Assembly: GCF_003010965.1 (NCBI RefSeq)
Contig: NZ_PGGM01000008.1
Span: 202,352-266,351 of the forward strand
Length of the DNA stretch: 64,000 bases
Reading direction: 5' to 3'
Origin: Phyllobacterium sophorae
GTDB taxonomy: Bacteria; Pseudomonadota; Alphaproteobacteria; Rhizobiales; Rhizobiaceae
Under the pieces are notes generated by a model, which searched no databases, had not been told where the DNA came from, and was given only the letters and a program-made list of their open reading frames with translations. Below are positions 1 to 9,723 of this stretch, piece after piece. Numbering within the stretch: position 1 is the stretch's first letter; the number at the start of each line of letters is the position of its first letter. The position numbers were made by a program, and so were the translations under genes.

Positions 1-1380
1 GATCTCGGCGTGATGGTGCCCTCGGCCAAGATACTGCAAACAGCCAAGGAACAGAACGTCGACATCATTGGCCTGTCCGGTCTGATTACGCCGTCGCTTG
101 ACGAGATGGTGCACGTTGCCTCGGAAATGGAGCGCGAGGGCTTTGATATTCCCCTGCTTATCGGGGGCGCAACGACCAGCCGCGTGCACACCGCGGTCAA
201 GATCAATCCGCGCTACAACAAAGGCCAGACCATCTACGTCACGGATGCGAGCCGCGCCGTTGGCGTTGTCTCCAATCTCCTGTCGCTGGAGACCAAGCCC
301 GGATATGTCGAAACAATCCAGGCCGAATATTTGAAAGTCGCGGAAGCCCACGCGCGCAACGAAGCGGACAAGCAGCGGCTGAGCCTCGAAAAGGCACGGG
401 GCAATGCGCACAAGATCAACTGGTCATCCTATACGCCGCCCAAACCGAGCTTCCTCGGCACGCGGATATTCGAAAATTACGATCTTGCTGAAATCGCCCG
501 CTACATCGACTGGACGCCATTCTTCCAGACCTGGGAATTGAAGGGCCGCTATCCCGCCATTCTCGACGATGAGAAGCAGGGCGCAGCGGCGCGGCAGCTC
601 TTCGACGATGCACAGGCCATGCTGAAGAAGATCATCACCGAGAAGTGGTTCAACCCGAAGGCCATCATTGGCCTGTGGCCGGCGGGCGCGGTCGGCGATG
701 ATATTCGCCTCTTCACCGATGAGGCACGCAAGGAGGAACTTGCGACCTTCTTCACCCTGCGCCAGCAGCTGTCGAAGCGCGACGGACGCCCGAATGTGGC
801 GCTTGCCGATTTCGTCGCGCCGGTGGACAGCGGCAGCAACGATTACGTCGGCGGGTTTGTCGTCACTGCCGGGATCGAGGAAATCGCCATTGCCGAACGC
901 TTCGAGCGGGCCAATGATGATTATTCCTCCATCCTTGTCAAAGCTCTGGCTGACCGTTTCGCCGAAGCCTTTGCCGAACTGATGCACGAACGTGTCCGCA
1001 AGGAGTTCTGGGGCTACGCGCCCGACGAAGCCCTTGCGCCGGACGAGCTGATTGGCGAACCCTATCGCGGCATCCGCCCGGCCCCCGGCTATCCGGCACA
1101 ACCCGATCATACGGAGAAGAAAACGCTGTTCCGCCTGCTCGACGCCGAGGCCAGGATCAACGTTCGCCTCACGGAGAGCTACGCGATGTGGCCTGGCTCA
1201 TCGGTTTCGGGTGTCTATCTCGCCCATCCGGAAAGCTATTATTTTGGTGTTGCAAAGGTCGAACGCGATCAGGTGGAAGACTATTCGAAGCGCAAATCCA
1301 TGCCGGTCGCCGAAGTCGAGCGCTGGCTGGGACCGATCCTCAATTACGTTCCCGCGCCGAGGGTTCAGGCCGCCGAGTGA
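1..1380 (+). CDS. metH: Cobalamin-dependent methionine synthase, C-terminal part (cut by window edge)
   Basis: MetH transfers the methyl group of 5-methyltetrahydrofolate to homocysteine through methylcobalamin in the cytoplasm. Only the last 459 residues are visible, and the frame is open to base 1, so the start lies outside. The first ~130 residues are the rest of the B12-binding Rossmann domain (VDIIGLSGLITPSLDEM, then GGATTSRVHTAVKI). The remainder is the AdoMet-dependent reactivation domain, with the RPAPGYP AdoMet-binding motif near residue 360 and the usual SYAMWPGSSVSG and YYFGVAKV stretches near the end. The DxHxxG cobalamin-ligand motif must lie upstream. The 3' end overlaps the convergent AraC gene by 16 bases. 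The family call is certain; whether the whole gene is intact cannot be judged here. Confidence 0.96.
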   Translation, partial: DLGVMVPSAKILQTAKEQNVDIIGLSGLITPSLDEMVHVASEMEREGFDIPLLIGGATTSRVHTAVKINPRYNKGQTIYVTDASRAVGVVSNLLSLETKPGYVETIQAEYLKVAEAHARNEADKQRLSLEKARGNAHKINWSSYTPPKPSFLGTRIFENYDLAEIARYIDWTPFFQTWELKGRYPAILDDEKQGAAARQLFDDAQAMLKKIITEKWFNPKAIIGLWPAGAVGDDIRLFTDEARKEELATFFTLRQQLSKRDGRPNVALADFVAPVDSGSNDYVGGFVVTAGIEEIAIAERFERANDDYSSILVKALADRFAEAFAELMHERVRKEFWGYAPDEALAPDELIGEPYRGIRPAPGYPAQPDHTEKKTLFRLLDAEARINVRLTESYAMWPGSSVSGVYLAHPESYYFGVAKVERDQVEDYSKRKSMPVAEVERWLGPILNYVPAPRVQAAE

Positions 1381-2192
1381 AGATAGTGCCGTGGCGGTGC
1401 CCCGAGCATGCGCTTGAACATGGTGGTGAAGGCCGGGACGCTGTTGTAGCCAAGATCGAGTGCGACGCTGGTTACCGGCTCGCCTTCCGTCAGCCGCGGC
1501 AAGGCTGAGAGCAGACAGGCCTGCTGACGCCAGGTGGAAAGGCTGAGACCTGTTTCCCGGCGGAACACACGCGTGAAAGTGCGCCGGCTCATGCCCAGTC
1601 CATCGGCCCAGTCATTGATATTGGTGTGGGGTGAGGGGTCTTTGAGAAAACCCCGGCAGAGTGCCGCCAGACGCCGGTCTTCCGGGAAGGGCAGACCGAG
1701 CGGGCGTTCCTGCAGGTTTGGAATCTCGTGCAGCAGCAGTCCCATGATGAAAGTCGTCCGCGGATCAGCCGGTACATCGGCGGGAGCCGCCACCGCCTCC
1801 CTGATCAAATTGTCCATGAGCGGTGTCAGACCCACCACGTGCAGGTGGCTCTTCAAGCCGTCGACCGCATCGGGCCGCACGTAGATCGAGTGCATGGCAA
1901 CATCGCCGAGCATGTCGACAGCATGTTCGATCCCGGCCGGCAGCCACAGCGCATGATGCGGCGGCACCATCCAGCGGCCGAACTGCGTCGTGACCATGGC
2001 AACGCCGGTGATCGCGTGCAGCAATTGCGACTGACTGTGATGATGATCGGGAATATGAAATCCGGATGGATAGTAGGCGGCGAGGGCAAAGACGTCTCCC
2101 TCCGCCTGCTCGAGCCAGTCGAGACGCAGCTTGTGCAGCTCTTCCAGTTCGACGCCGGCGGCATTGCGCGCGGCAAATGTTTTATAGCGCAT
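1365..2192 (-). CDS. AraC-family transcriptional regulator with N-terminal cupin
   Basis: This is a 275-residue cytoplasmic DNA-binding protein. An N-terminal cupin-like sensor carries a His-rich segment (IPDHHHSQSQLLHAITG, about residues 47-63) and the PPHHALWLPAGIEHAV stretch typical of AraC-type sensors. The C-terminal 90 residues hold two helix-turn-helix units (GMSRRTFTRVFRRETGLSLS, then a second HTH around LGYNSVPAFTTMFKRMLG). It runs divergently from the MFS exporter 130 bases away, so the exporter is the likely target, by analogy with other AraC-exporter pairs. Its ligand is unknown. The 3' end overlaps metH convergently, so transcripts of the two genes collide. Confidence 0.9.
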   Translation of the reverse strand: MRYKTFAARNAAGVELEELHKLRLDWLEQAEGDVFALAAYYPSGFHIPDHHHSQSQLLHAITGVAMVTTQFGRWMVPPHHALWLPAGIEHAVDMLGDVAMHSIYVRPDAVDGLKSHLHVVGLTPLMDNLIREAVAAPADVPADPRTTFIMGLLLHEIPNLQERPLGLPFPEDRRLAALCRGFLKDPSPHTNINDWADGLGMSRRTFTRVFRRETGLSLSTWRQQACLLSALPRLTEGEPVTSVALDLGYNSVPAFTTMFKRMLGAPPRHYLHSAA

Positions 2193-2322
2193 GTTTTGGC
2201 CCAGTCACGAAAGAACTGGACCAAACCACGAAAGCAGGTTGGGCGCAACAGGTATATCAGTGGCTCAGAAGGGCGGCGCAGTCGTTTGCGATAATGCCCT
2301 CATTCTTCGATGGAAACGCTAA

Positions 2323-3543
2323 ATGACTGATACCGCCATGCCTGCGCAGCGCAGTTCCGCTGAAACCACCGTATTTGCCATCATATTTGCCGTGAGTTTC
2401 TGCCATTTTCTCAATGACATGATGCAATCGCTGCTTTCGGCCATCTATCCGATGCTCAAGCAGAATTATGGCCTCGATTTCAAGCAGATCGGCTTTCTCA
2501 CGCTGACCTTCCAGGTCACCGCATCGCTGTTGCAGCCCATTGTCGGCACCTATACTGACAAGCGCCCGATGCCCTATTCATTGACTGTCGGCATGGCGTT
2601 CTCACTTGTCGGGCTTGTTCTCCTGTCCATCGCTACCCATTATGTGATGCTGCTTGCAGGCGCCGCTTTCATCGGCATTGGCTCTTCGATATTCCATCCG
2701 GAATCTTCGCGCGTGGCCCGGCTGGCCTCCGGTGGCCGCCATGGTCTCGCCCAGTCGTTCTTTCAGGTCGGCGGTAATTTCGGCAGCGCCAGCGGCCCGC
2801 TGCTTGCGGCTTTCATCGTTCTGCCACGTGGCCAGCAGAGTATCGCCTGGTTTTCGCTGGCAGCTTTGATCGGCATGATCATTCTCTACCAGGTCGGCAG
2901 CTGGTACCAGCGCTACCGCGCCGCCAATGCCAACAGGCCGGCCGCAAGCAGGCAGCTGAAACTGCCGCGCGGCAAGGTCGTGATGTCCTTGATCATCCTG
3001 ACGCTGCTGGTCTTCACCAAAAACATCTATCTCGCCAGCATCTCCAGCTATTACACCTTCTACGTCATCCACAAGTTTGGCATATCGGTGCCACAGTCGC
3101 AGATGATGCTCTTCCTGTTCCTCGGCGCGGCCGGTGTAGGGACCATTCTCGGCGGACCGATCGGCGACAAGATCGGTACCAAGGCGGTGATCTGGTTCTC
3201 GATCCTCGGTGTCCTGCCGTTCACGCTGATGATGCCCTACGCCAGCCTGTTCTGGACCGGCGTCCTGACCGTCTTCATCGGCCTTATCCTCTCCTCGGCC
3301 TTTCCTGCCATTGTCGTCTTCGCGCAGGAACTGGTGCCGGGCCGCGTCGGCATGATCGCCGGGATCTTCTTCGGCTTCGCCTTCGGCATGGCCGGCATTG
3401 CGGCGGCTGTGCTCGGCTTCGTTGCCGATATCAAGGGCATCGACTATGTCTATTTGATCTGTTCGTACCTGCCATTCCTGGGTCTGCTGACAATTTTCCT
3501 CCCAAGCATGCGGGAAGTTCGCGGAGAAAGCGTCGCAGCATAA
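2323..3543 (+). CDS. MFS efflux transporter, fosmidomycin-resistance (Fsr)-like
   Basis: This is a 406-residue, very hydrophobic inner-membrane protein with about twelve predicted helices, the normal major-facilitator size. The opening segment FCHFLNDMMQSLLSAIYPML and the following LTFQVTASLLQPIVGTYTDK match the Fsr family of proton-driven drug exporters. An MFS signature-like loop is present at GGPIGDKIGTK in the second half. The chosen ATG follows a GGAAA stretch by a few bases. A strong hairpin terminator sits directly behind the stop codon, so the gene is probably monocistronic. The AraC regulator upstream is divergent and a plausible controller. The substrate cannot be read from sequence. 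Confidence 0.88.
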   Translation: MTDTAMPAQRSSAETTVFAIIFAVSFCHFLNDMMQSLLSAIYPMLKQNYGLDFKQIGFLTLTFQVTASLLQPIVGTYTDKRPMPYSLTVGMAFSLVGLVLLSIATHYVMLLAGAAFIGIGSSIFHPESSRVARLASGGRHGLAQSFFQVGGNFGSASGPLLAAFIVLPRGQQSIAWFSLAALIGMIILYQVGSWYQRYRAANANRPAASRQLKLPRGKVVMSLIILTLLVFTKNIYLASISSYYTFYVIHKFGISVPQSQMMLFLFLGAAGVGTILGGPIGDKIGTKAVIWFSILGVLPFTLMMPYASLFWTGVLTVFIGLILSSAFPAIVVFAQELVPGRVGMIAGIFFGFAFGMAGIAAAVLGFVADIKGIDYVYLICSYLPFLGLLTIFLPSMREVRGESVAA

Positions 3544-3550
3544 TCACCAG

Positions 3551-3585
3551 AAAAGCCCGGGACCTTCTTCCGGGCTTTTCTTGTT
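3551..3585 (+). terminator. Rho-independent terminator of the MFS gene
   Basis: A perfect 10-base stem (AAAAGCCCGG pairing with CCGGGCTTTT) with a 9-base loop begins eight bases after the MFS stop codon and ends in a T-rich run. It is a canonical intrinsic terminator, and the A-tract on the left arm could also make it work in the opposite direction. Confidence 0.9.
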
Positions 3586-3737
3586 CAGGCAGTCTGCTGA
3601 CGTCAATTGTCAGCAGGGGTGGTTTGAAAACCCGCCAAGCACCTCCATATAAGCAACATCATTCCCAATGATGCTTCGCATCTAGCGATGCGTTCTGCTA
3701 AACACGTCCAGACCGAAATTCCTTTCCGGGTACCTTC

Positions 3738-4664
3738 ATGTCCTCAGCCATCTCTGTCTCCAGTCTTTACAAGACCTATTCGACCGGTTTTGAAGCGCTG
3801 AAGAACATCAATCTCGAGATCCGCCACGGCGAGATTTTCGCTTTGCTCGGCCCCAACGGCGCGGGCAAGACCACCCTGATTTCCACGATTTGCGGCATCG
3901 TCAACCCGACGTCGGGAACAATCCTCGCCGACGGCCACGATATCATCAAGGAATATCGTGCAGCGCGCACCAAGATCGGCCTCGTTCCCCAGGAACTGAC
4001 GACCGATGCCTTCGAGACGGTGTGGAATACGGTCAGCTTCAGCCGGGGTCTGTTCGGCAAACCCGCAAAACCTGCGCACATCGAGAAGATCCTGAAAGAG
4101 TTGTCACTTTGGGATAAGAAAGACTCCAAGCTCATGACCCTCTCTGGCGGCATGAAGCGCCGCGTGATGATCGCCAAGGCGCTGTCGCATGAGCCGGAGA
4201 TCCTGTTCCTGGACGAGCCCACCGCCGGGGTCGACGTCGAATTGCGGCGTGACATGTGGAATGTCGTGCGCGCGCTGCGCGCCTCGGGCGTGACCATCAT
4301 CCTGACGACGCATTACATCGAGGAAGCCCAGCAGATGGCTGACCGGATCGGTGTCATCAGCCACGGCGAGATCATTCTGGTTGAGGAAAAAGACGAACTG
4401 ATGCGCTCGCTCGGCAAGAAGCAGCTGCGGCTGCATTTGCAGGGAAAGCGCGAAACTGTACCCGAAGCGCTGAGCAAATATGGCCTCGAACTGTCGCCGG
4501 ACGGCGCCGAGCTGATCTATACGTACGACACCCAAAAAGAGCGCACCGGCATCACCGCACTGTTGAAAGATCTCGACAAGGCCGAAGTCCGCTTCAACGA
4601 TATCCAGACGAAGGAAAGCTCGCTGGAGGAAATCTTCGTCAGCCTCGTGAGGGAACGCAAATGA
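3738..4664 (+). CDS. ABC-2 type exporter, ATP-binding subunit (YadG-like)
   Basis: This is a 308-residue ABC ATPase of the multidrug/polysaccharide export class. Visible motifs in order are Walker [10 protein letters not shown] (near residue 38), Q-loop VPQEL, signature LSGGMKRR, Walker [13 protein letters not shown] and switch TTHYIEE. An extra ~75-residue C-terminal tail follows, as in YadG/CcmA-type proteins. The stop overlaps the start of the permease gene by four bases (ATGA), so the two are translated together and form one exporter. The substrate is unknown. About 150 bases of non-coding sequence precede the gene. Confidence 0.93.
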   Translation: MSSAISVSSLYKTYSTGFEALKNINLEIRHGEIFALLGPNGAGKTTLISTICGIVNPTSGTILADGHDIIKEYRAARTKIGLVPQELTTDAFETVWNTVSFSRGLFGKPAKPAHIEKILKELSLWDKKDSKLMTLSGGMKRRVMIAKALSHEPEILFLDEPTAGVDVELRRDMWNVVRALRASGVTIILTTHYIEEAQQMADRIGVISHGEIILVEEKDELMRSLGKKQLRLHLQGKRETVPEALSKYGLELSPDGAELIYTYDTQKERTGITALLKDLDKAEVRFNDIQTKESSLEEIFVSLVRERK

Positions 4665-5422
4665 ACCTCTACGCCATCAAGGCAATCTACCTGTTCGAAA
4701 TGCACCGCACGTGGCGCACGATCATGCAAAGCGTGATCTCGCCGGTGATTTCCACCAGCCTTTATTTCGTCGTCTTCGGCTCGGCCATCGGCGGCCGTAT
4801 TCCGGAGATCAACGGGGTCAGCTACGGCGCTTTCATCGTACCGGGCCTCATCATGCTGTCGCTGCTGACGCAAAGCATCTCGAACGCTTCCTTTGGCATC
4901 TATTTTCCGAAATTCGTCGGTACGATCTACGAGCTCCTGTCGGCACCCGTTTCCTATGTCGAGATCGTCATCGCCTATGTCGGGGCAGCTGCGTCAAAGT
5001 CGATCATCCTCGGCCTGATTATCCTGGCGACGGCTGCGCTGTTCGTGCCATTGCGGATCGAGCATCCTTTCATGATGCTGCTTTTCCTGGTCCTTACTGC
5101 CGTCACCTTCAGCCTTTTCGGTTTCATCATCGGCATTTGGGCCGATGGTTTTGAAAAACTCCAGCTTGTGCCGTTGATGATCATCACGCCGCTCACCTTC
5201 CTCGGCGGCAGTTTCTATGCGGTCGACATGCTGCCGCCATTCTGGCAGACGGTGACGCTGTTCAACCCGGTCGTCTATCTCATCAGCGGTTTCCGCTGGA
5301 GCTTCTATGGCCTGTCGGACGTGCATATCGGAACGAGCCTCGCCATGACGGCAGTGTTCCTCATCGCCTGCATGCTGGTGCTGCGCTGGATCTTCAGGAC
5401 GGGCTATAGATTGAAGAGTTAA
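4661..5422 (+). CDS. ABC-2 type exporter, permease subunit (YadH-like)
   Basis: This is a 253-residue inner-membrane protein with about six hydrophobic helices and the ABC-2 membrane fold. The conserved segment with [18 protein letters not shown] and the late [19 protein letters not shown] region are typical of this permease class. It overlaps the ATPase gene by four bases and must be its partner. No periplasmic binding protein is nearby, which fits an exporter. No terminator is obvious before the convergent PIN-toxin gene, ten bases downstream. Confidence 0.92.
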   Translation: MNLYAIKAIYLFEMHRTWRTIMQSVISPVISTSLYFVVFGSAIGGRIPEINGVSYGAFIVPGLIMLSLLTQSISNASFGIYFPKFVGTIYELLSAPVSYVEIVIAYVGAAASKSIILGLIILATAALFVPLRIEHPFMMLLFLVLTAVTFSLFGFIIGIWADGFEKLQLVPLMIITPLTFLGGSFYAVDMLPPFWQTVTLFNPVVYLISGFRWSFYGLSDVHIGTSLAMTAVFLIACMLVLRWIFRTGYRLKS

Positions 5423-5431
5423 GGTGCAGAG

Positions 5432-5866
5432 TCACAATTCGATCAGGTGAAGGTTATCTTTTCCACCGGGCACAGCGTCAGTCACCAAGCGCCGGTCAAA
5501 AGTTGCCAACTGGCCTTCATTGGATCTTGCAAGTGCAAGAAGGTAGGTGTCTGTAATCTGACTCGAAATTAGCAGTCTCGACTGGTCTATCAGCTTTGAC
5601 CTCATAAGGCTGATACTGTCCGTCCAGAACTCATGGCCGGGCCTGGACGTAAAAACTGCCAACAACGACGCAATCGCAGCTGGAGAACCGGGGGAATTCC
5701 GGTAGCGCGCGTCGCCGATAATGCGAATGACACCATTCTCCGTAAGGGGGCAAGTGGCCCAAGCGGACTGACCAATCTCTGCGAACCAATTGTGCGCGGA
5801 AACGTGATGAATATGTGCTGGATCAAACAGCGCAATGAGCACATTGACGTCGAGCAAAAATGTCAT
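5432..5866 (-). CDS. VapC-like PIN-domain toxin (type II TA)
   Basis: This is a 144-residue PIN-domain protein, expected to be a Mg-dependent ribonuclease toxin. The acidic active-site set is visible: Asp in FLLDVNVLIALFD at the N-terminus, Glu in CPLTENGVIRI, Asp in ITDTYLLALA and Asp in ATFDRR. It belongs to the longer VapC subgroup (about 140 residues). Its ATG overlaps the stop of the antitoxin gene by one base (TGATG), a normal antitoxin-first operon. All catalytic acids are present, so it looks functional. Confidence 0.88.
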   Translation of the reverse strand: MTFLLDVNVLIALFDPAHIHHVSAHNWFAEIGQSAWATCPLTENGVIRIIGDARYRNSPGSPAAIASLLAVFTSRPGHEFWTDSISLMRSKLIDQSRLLISSQITDTYLLALARSNEGQLATFDRRLVTDAVPGGKDNLHLIEL

Positions 5867-6093
5867 CAGGGCAATTCATCGCGCAACTGATTGACGAACT
5901 CCATCGTAACGGGAGTTCCATCCTTTACAGTAAGCAGCGGTACACCGTTACGTTCGGTTATGCTGACAATTGGCGCCTGTAGAGATTTCCGGGCAAGCAT
6001 TGATATGACCTCGCCGATTGTCTTGTTTTGATGTTCGGCTAAGCCCTTTGCTGCCGCAAGCACGTCGTCATCAATAGCCAAAGTCGTTCGCAT
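5866..6093 (-). CDS. VapB-like antitoxin, ribbon-helix-helix type
   Basis: This is a 75-residue protein with an N-terminal ribbon-helix-helix DNA-binding segment (MRTTLAIDDDVLAAAKGLAE), the usual VapB architecture, followed by a toxin-neutralising tail. The frame opens further upstream, but the ATG at 6093 is preceded by GGAG six bases away and fits the family start, so it was chosen. It should bind the VapC-like protein encoded directly after it and repress the pair. This TA unit lies between an exporter and the homogentisate regulator. Confidence 0.85.
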   Translation of the reverse strand: MRTTLAIDDDVLAAAKGLAEHQNKTIGEVISMLARKSLQAPIVSITERNGVPLLTVKDGTPVTMEFVNQLRDELP

Positions 6094-6156
6094 TTCCATC
6101 TCCAAACATCGAGCATCAAACATCACACATCAATATGGAGTGTTCCAAAGACAATA

Positions 6157-6615
6157 TCAAGGATATCTCTTTCCAAAATAGGCTTCCAACGCAGCCAGTC
6201 CGGCCTTAAGCTCCTTCTCGCCTTTTGAACCGAGGTTTGACAAAAGCTCCGCCTCGAATTGATGCGCAACCTTGGCAAGCTCGTTATATGCTTTGCGCCC
6301 TGCAGCCGTGAGCTCCAGATTCTCGATGCGCCGGTCAGTTTCATCACGTTTGCGTTGCAGCCAGCGCCGCTGCTCAAGCGCGAAGACTGCTCGCGAAACC
6401 TTGGTCTTGTGCATGGATGAATGCACGCCAATGGCCGTTGCTGTCAGCGTACCGAACTGGCCGAGCGTTGCCAGAGTTCGCCATTCCGGCCGTGTCAGAC
6501 CATACTGATCCCGGTAGAGACGGGCGAAGCGCTGGCTGACGGCCTCCGCCGCCTTGTTCAGCCGGTAGGGGATGAAGTCCTCCAGTATCAGCGGCGGCCT
6601 TGTCTCGTCTGTCAT
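6157..6615 (-). CDS. MarR-family transcriptional regulator, probable homogentisate-pathway repressor
   Basis: This is a 152-residue winged-helix regulator of the MarR family. The core reads LTRPEWRTLATLGQFGTLTA, then HKTKVSRAVFALEQRRWLQR (recognition helix), then the wing RDETDRRIENLELTAAG (the conserved D-x-R-D/R pattern). It is divergent from hmgA with 82 bases between the start codons and an inverted repeat in the gap. Regulators of this family placed beside hmgA usually repress it until homogentisate appears, so that role is inferred here from position. Confidence 0.88.
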   Translation of the reverse strand: MTDETRPPLILEDFIPYRLNKAAEAVSQRFARLYRDQYGLTRPEWRTLATLGQFGTLTATAIGVHSSMHKTKVSRAVFALEQRRWLQRKRDETDRRIENLELTAAGRKAYNELAKVAHQFEAELLSNLGSKGEKELKAGLAALEAYFGKRYP

Positions 6616-6642
6616 TGCTTCAAAATCCCTGTTTAGCGTTGA

Positions 6643-6675
6643 TAGTTACAAAATAGATCGTCACAATTGCAACTA
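6643..6675. promoter_or_regulatory. Inverted repeat between the MarR gene and hmgA, candidate operator
   Basis: Arms TAGTTACAA and TTGCAACTA are complementary with one mismatch and are separated by 15 bases. The repeat lies in the only gap shared by the divergent MarR gene and hmgA. It is a reasonable MarR binding site by position, though no consensus could be compared. Confidence 0.5.
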
Positions 6676-6697
6676 AATTGGTCCAGGAGGAAGAACC

Positions 6698-8032
6698 ATG
6701 GCCGCTCTTCATTATATGCCGGGCTTCGGCAATGACTTCGAAACGGAATCCCTGCCCGGCGCGCTGCCGCAGGGACAGAACTCGCCACAGCGTTGCGCCT
6801 ACGGGCTCTATGCCGAACAGCTTTCCGGTTCCCCCTTCACCGCCCCGCGCGGCATCAACGAGCGCTCCTGGCTCTATCGTATCCGCCCCTCCGTCAAGCA
6901 TGGCGGGCGGTTCGCACCTGCAAGGCGCGACCATTGGAAGACTGCACCCAATCTCGATGATCATGAACTGCCGATCGGGCAACTGCGCTGGAACCCGACG
7001 CCCATGCCGAAAGAGCCCGTCAATTTTATCGACGGTATCCGCACCATGACCACTGCCGGCGATGTGCATGGGCAGGCGGGCATGGCGGCGCATGTCTATG
7101 CCTTCAACAGTGACATGGTCGACGACTATTTCTTCAATGCCGATGGCGAGTTGCTGCTGGTGCCCGAGCGAGGCAGGCTCCGCATTTTCACCGAGATGGG
7201 CATCATCGAGGTCGAACCTTCGGAAATCTGCGTCATCCCGCGCGGCATGATGGTCAAGGTCGCAGCACTCGATGGCGAGGCTCGCGGTTACATTTGCGAG
7301 AACTACGGCGCAAAATTCTCGCTGCCCGACCGCGGCCCGATCGGTGCAAACTGCCTGGCCAATCCGCGCGATTTCAAGACGCCGGTCGCAGCCTACGAGG
7401 ACAAGGAAGTACCATGCCGCCTGCATGTGAAATGGTGCGGCAAGTTCTATGAAACCACGCTCGACCATTCGCCGCTCGACGTCGTGGCCTGGCACGGCAA
7501 TTATGCGCCGTACAAATATGACCTGCGCACCTTCTCGCCCGTCGGCGCGATCCTGTTCGATCACCCCGACCCATCCATTTTCACCGTGCTCACCGCGCCC
7601 TCGGGTGAAGAGGGAACGGCCAATGTTGATTTCGTGATTTTTCCGCCACGCTGGCTGGTGGCGGAGCACAGTTTTCGCCCGCCCTGGTACCATCGCAATA
7701 TCATGTCGGAATTCATGGGACTGGTATATGGTCAGTACGATGCCAAGGAGGAGGGATTCGTGCCCGGTGGTATGAGCCTGCACAACATGATGCTGCCGCA
7801 TGGTCCCGACGCGATGGGTTTCAACAAGGCTTCGACGGTGGACCTGAAGCCGCAGCGTTTGGAGAACACCTTGGCATTCATGTTCGAAACGCGTTTCCCG
7901 CAGCATCTGACCCGTTTTGCAGCGGAGCTGGACTCGCTTCAGGACAATTATGCCGATTGCTGGAAGGACCTGAAAAAGCGGTTTAACGGAACCGTTGCGG
8001 GAGACTGGCCAGAGGAGGCCAAAAACACATGA
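6698..8032 (+). CDS. hmgA: Homogentisate 1,2-dioxygenase
   Basis: This 444-residue enzyme opens the ring of homogentisate with O2 to give maleylacetoacetate in phenylalanine/tyrosine degradation. The N-terminus ([18 protein letters not shown]) and the C-terminal iron site are diagnostic: [14 protein letters not shown] supplies a His and a Glu ligand, and the [12 protein letters not shown] segment supplies the second His. Length matches the family. A strong AGGAGG lies seven bases before the ATG. The stop overlaps the start of the next gene by four bases, so hmgA, fah and maiA form one coupled operon in pathway order except that the hydrolase precedes the isomerase. Confidence 0.97.
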   Translation: MAALHYMPGFGNDFETESLPGALPQGQNSPQRCAYGLYAEQLSGSPFTAPRGINERSWLYRIRPSVKHGGRFAPARRDHWKTAPNLDDHELPIGQLRWNPTPMPKEPVNFIDGIRTMTTAGDVHGQAGMAAHVYAFNSDMVDDYFFNADGELLLVPERGRLRIFTEMGIIEVEPSEICVIPRGMMVKVAALDGEARGYICENYGAKFSLPDRGPIGANCLANPRDFKTPVAAYEDKEVPCRLHVKWCGKFYETTLDHSPLDVVAWHGNYAPYKYDLRTFSPVGAILFDHPDPSIFTVLTAPSGEEGTANVDFVIFPPRWLVAEHSFRPPWYHRNIMSEFMGLVYGQYDAKEEGFVPGGMSLHNMMLPHGPDAMGFNKASTVDLKPQRLENTLAFMFETRFPQHLTRFAAELDSLQDNYADCWKDLKKRFNGTVAGDWPEEAKNT

Positions 8033-9042
8033 AGCTCGCCTCGTTGACCAATGGAACGCGCGACGGCAGGCTCGTCCTCGTATCGAAGGACCTGACGCGC
8101 TACACCGATGCTTCGTTCCTGATACCGACCCTCCAGTCTGCCCTCGATAATTGGGGGCGCATCGCGCCGCATCTTGAAGCGTTAAGCTCCGGCCTTGAAC
8201 TCGGCGCGGTCCCTTTCGAGCGCTTTCACGAGCATGACGCCCTGTCGCCGCTGCCGCGTGCCTATCAGTGGGCGGATGGATCGGCCTATGTCAATCACGT
8301 CGAGCTGGTGCGCAAGGCGCGCGGCGCGCAGATGCCTGAAAGCTTCTGGACCGATCCCTTGCTCTATCAGGGTGGCTCGGACAGTTTCCTTAGACCCCGC
8401 GAGCCGATCTGGGTGGCGGAAGAGGCCTATGGCATCGACATGGAAGGCGAGGTCGCGGTGATCGTCGACGAGGTGCCCATGGGTGCGAGCACGGATGAAG
8501 CGCGCGACGCTATCCGCCTTATCATGCTGGTCAACGATGTCAGCCTGCGTGCGCTCATTCCGGCAGAACTCGCCAAGGGGTTCGGTTTCTTTCAGTCCAA
8601 ACCTTCATCGGCATTTTCACCGGTGGCAGTAACACCTGACGAGCTGGGCGATGCCTGGGATGGCGGCAAGGTGCATCTGCCGCTGCATGTCGATCTCAAT
8701 GGCAAATCCTTTGGCCGGGCTAATGCCGGCATCGACATGACCTTCGATTTTCCAACGCTGATTGCCCATGCCGCCAAGACGAGGCCGCTTGCCGCCGGAA
8801 CCATCATCGGCTCCGGCACGGTGTCCAACAAGCTCGACGGTGGACCGGGCAAGTCAGTGGAGGACGGCGGCGCCGGGTATTCGTGCATTGCCGAAATCCG
8901 CATGATCGAGACAATCGATCTTGGCGCACCACAGACGCCGTTTATGCGCTTCGGCGACATTGTTCGTATCGAGATGAAGGACGAACATGGCCGTTCGATC
9001 TTTGGCGCCATCGAGCAGCAGGTAACGCATTATGGGCGCTAG
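8029..9042 (+). CDS. fahA: Fumarylacetoacetate hydrolase family protein
   Basis: This 337-residue protein is of the shorter bacterial FAH type. The likely reaction is cleavage of fumarylacetoacetate to fumarate and acetoacetate, the last step of the homogentisate pathway. The conserved core includes [17 protein letters not shown] (acidic metal ligands), [31 protein letters not shown] and the glycine-rich [12 protein letters not shown]. It overlaps hmgA by four bases and maiA by eleven. The FAH superfamily has other hydrolases and decarboxylases, but placement between hmgA and maiA makes the specific role likely. Confidence 0.92.
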   Translation: MKLASLTNGTRDGRLVLVSKDLTRYTDASFLIPTLQSALDNWGRIAPHLEALSSGLELGAVPFERFHEHDALSPLPRAYQWADGSAYVNHVELVRKARGAQMPESFWTDPLLYQGGSDSFLRPREPIWVAEEAYGIDMEGEVAVIVDEVPMGASTDEARDAIRLIMLVNDVSLRALIPAELAKGFGFFQSKPSSAFSPVAVTPDELGDAWDGGKVHLPLHVDLNGKSFGRANAGIDMTFDFPTLIAHAAKTRPLAAGTIIGSGTVSNKLDGGPGKSVEDGGAGYSCIAEIRMIETIDLGAPQTPFMRFGDIVRIEMKDEHGRSIFGAIEQQVTHYGR

Positions 9043-9679
9043 GGCGATCCTTTACGACTATTGGCGATCATCCGCCAGTTACCGGGTGCGCATTGCGCTC
9101 AACCTTCTTGGACTTGAGTATGAATCCGTCTCCGTCAATCTGCTGGCGAACGAGCATAAGGGTCTCGACCATCTGTGCCGCAATCCCCAGGGTCTGGTAC
9201 CGGCGCTCGCCATAGACGGTCACATGATGACGCAATCCCTGGCGATCATCGAATATCTTGACGAGACCCATCCCGGTGCCGGCTTTCTGCCGGCCGACCC
9301 GGTGGGGCGCCAGCGCGTGCGATCGCTGTCCCACGCCATCGCCATGGAGATCCATCCTGTCTGCAACCTGGGCACGATATCGCATGTCATGCAATTGACG
9401 GGGGGAACCGAAGAGACCCGAAGCGCCTGGATGCGCAAATTCATTTCTGAGGGGCTCGTGGCGTTTGAGAACATGCTGGATCATCCCGATACGGGTAAAT
9501 TCTGCCACGGCGACACACCCGGAATGGCGGATTTTTGCCTGGTTCCGCAGGTCTACAACGCCAAGCGCTGGGGCGCAGGGATCGGCCACCTTGCCCGCAT
9601 CAACGCAATTGCGGGACATTGCGAGGCAATAGAAGCCTTTGGTGCCGCGCATCCGGATCGGGTGAAGCCTTCCGGATAG
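9032..9679 (+). CDS. maiA: Maleylacetoacetate isomerase (zeta-class glutathione transferase)
   Basis: This 215-residue glutathione-dependent isomerase converts maleylacetoacetate to fumarylacetoacetate. The N-terminal thioredoxin-like domain carries the zeta-class motif SSASYRVRIALNL (the catalytic serines are present; the residue that is Cys in the animal enzyme is Ala here), then NPQGLVPAL and the QSLAIIEYLDE glutathione-binding turn. The C-terminal helical domain follows. It overlaps the preceding FAH gene by eleven bases. The operon ends here, with a toxin gene converging 44 bases on. Confidence 0.94.
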   Translation: MGARAILYDYWRSSASYRVRIALNLLGLEYESVSVNLLANEHKGLDHLCRNPQGLVPALAIDGHMMTQSLAIIEYLDETHPGAGFLPADPVGRQRVRSLSHAIAMEIHPVCNLGTISHVMQLTGGTEETRSAWMRKFISEGLVAFENMLDHPDTGKFCHGDTPGMADFCLVPQVYNAKRWGAGIGHLARINAIAGHCEAIEAFGAAHPDRVKPSG

Positions 9680-9723
9680 ACACCGTTGGCCCAGCCCGCT
9701 GCTCATCCGGGGAACAACAGATG

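Noticed and set aside
9032..9679. Loss of Cys in the zeta-class motif of MaiA as a sign of inactivation
   Set aside because: The catalytic serines remain and this position is variable in bacterial members; the change is not evidence of lost function.
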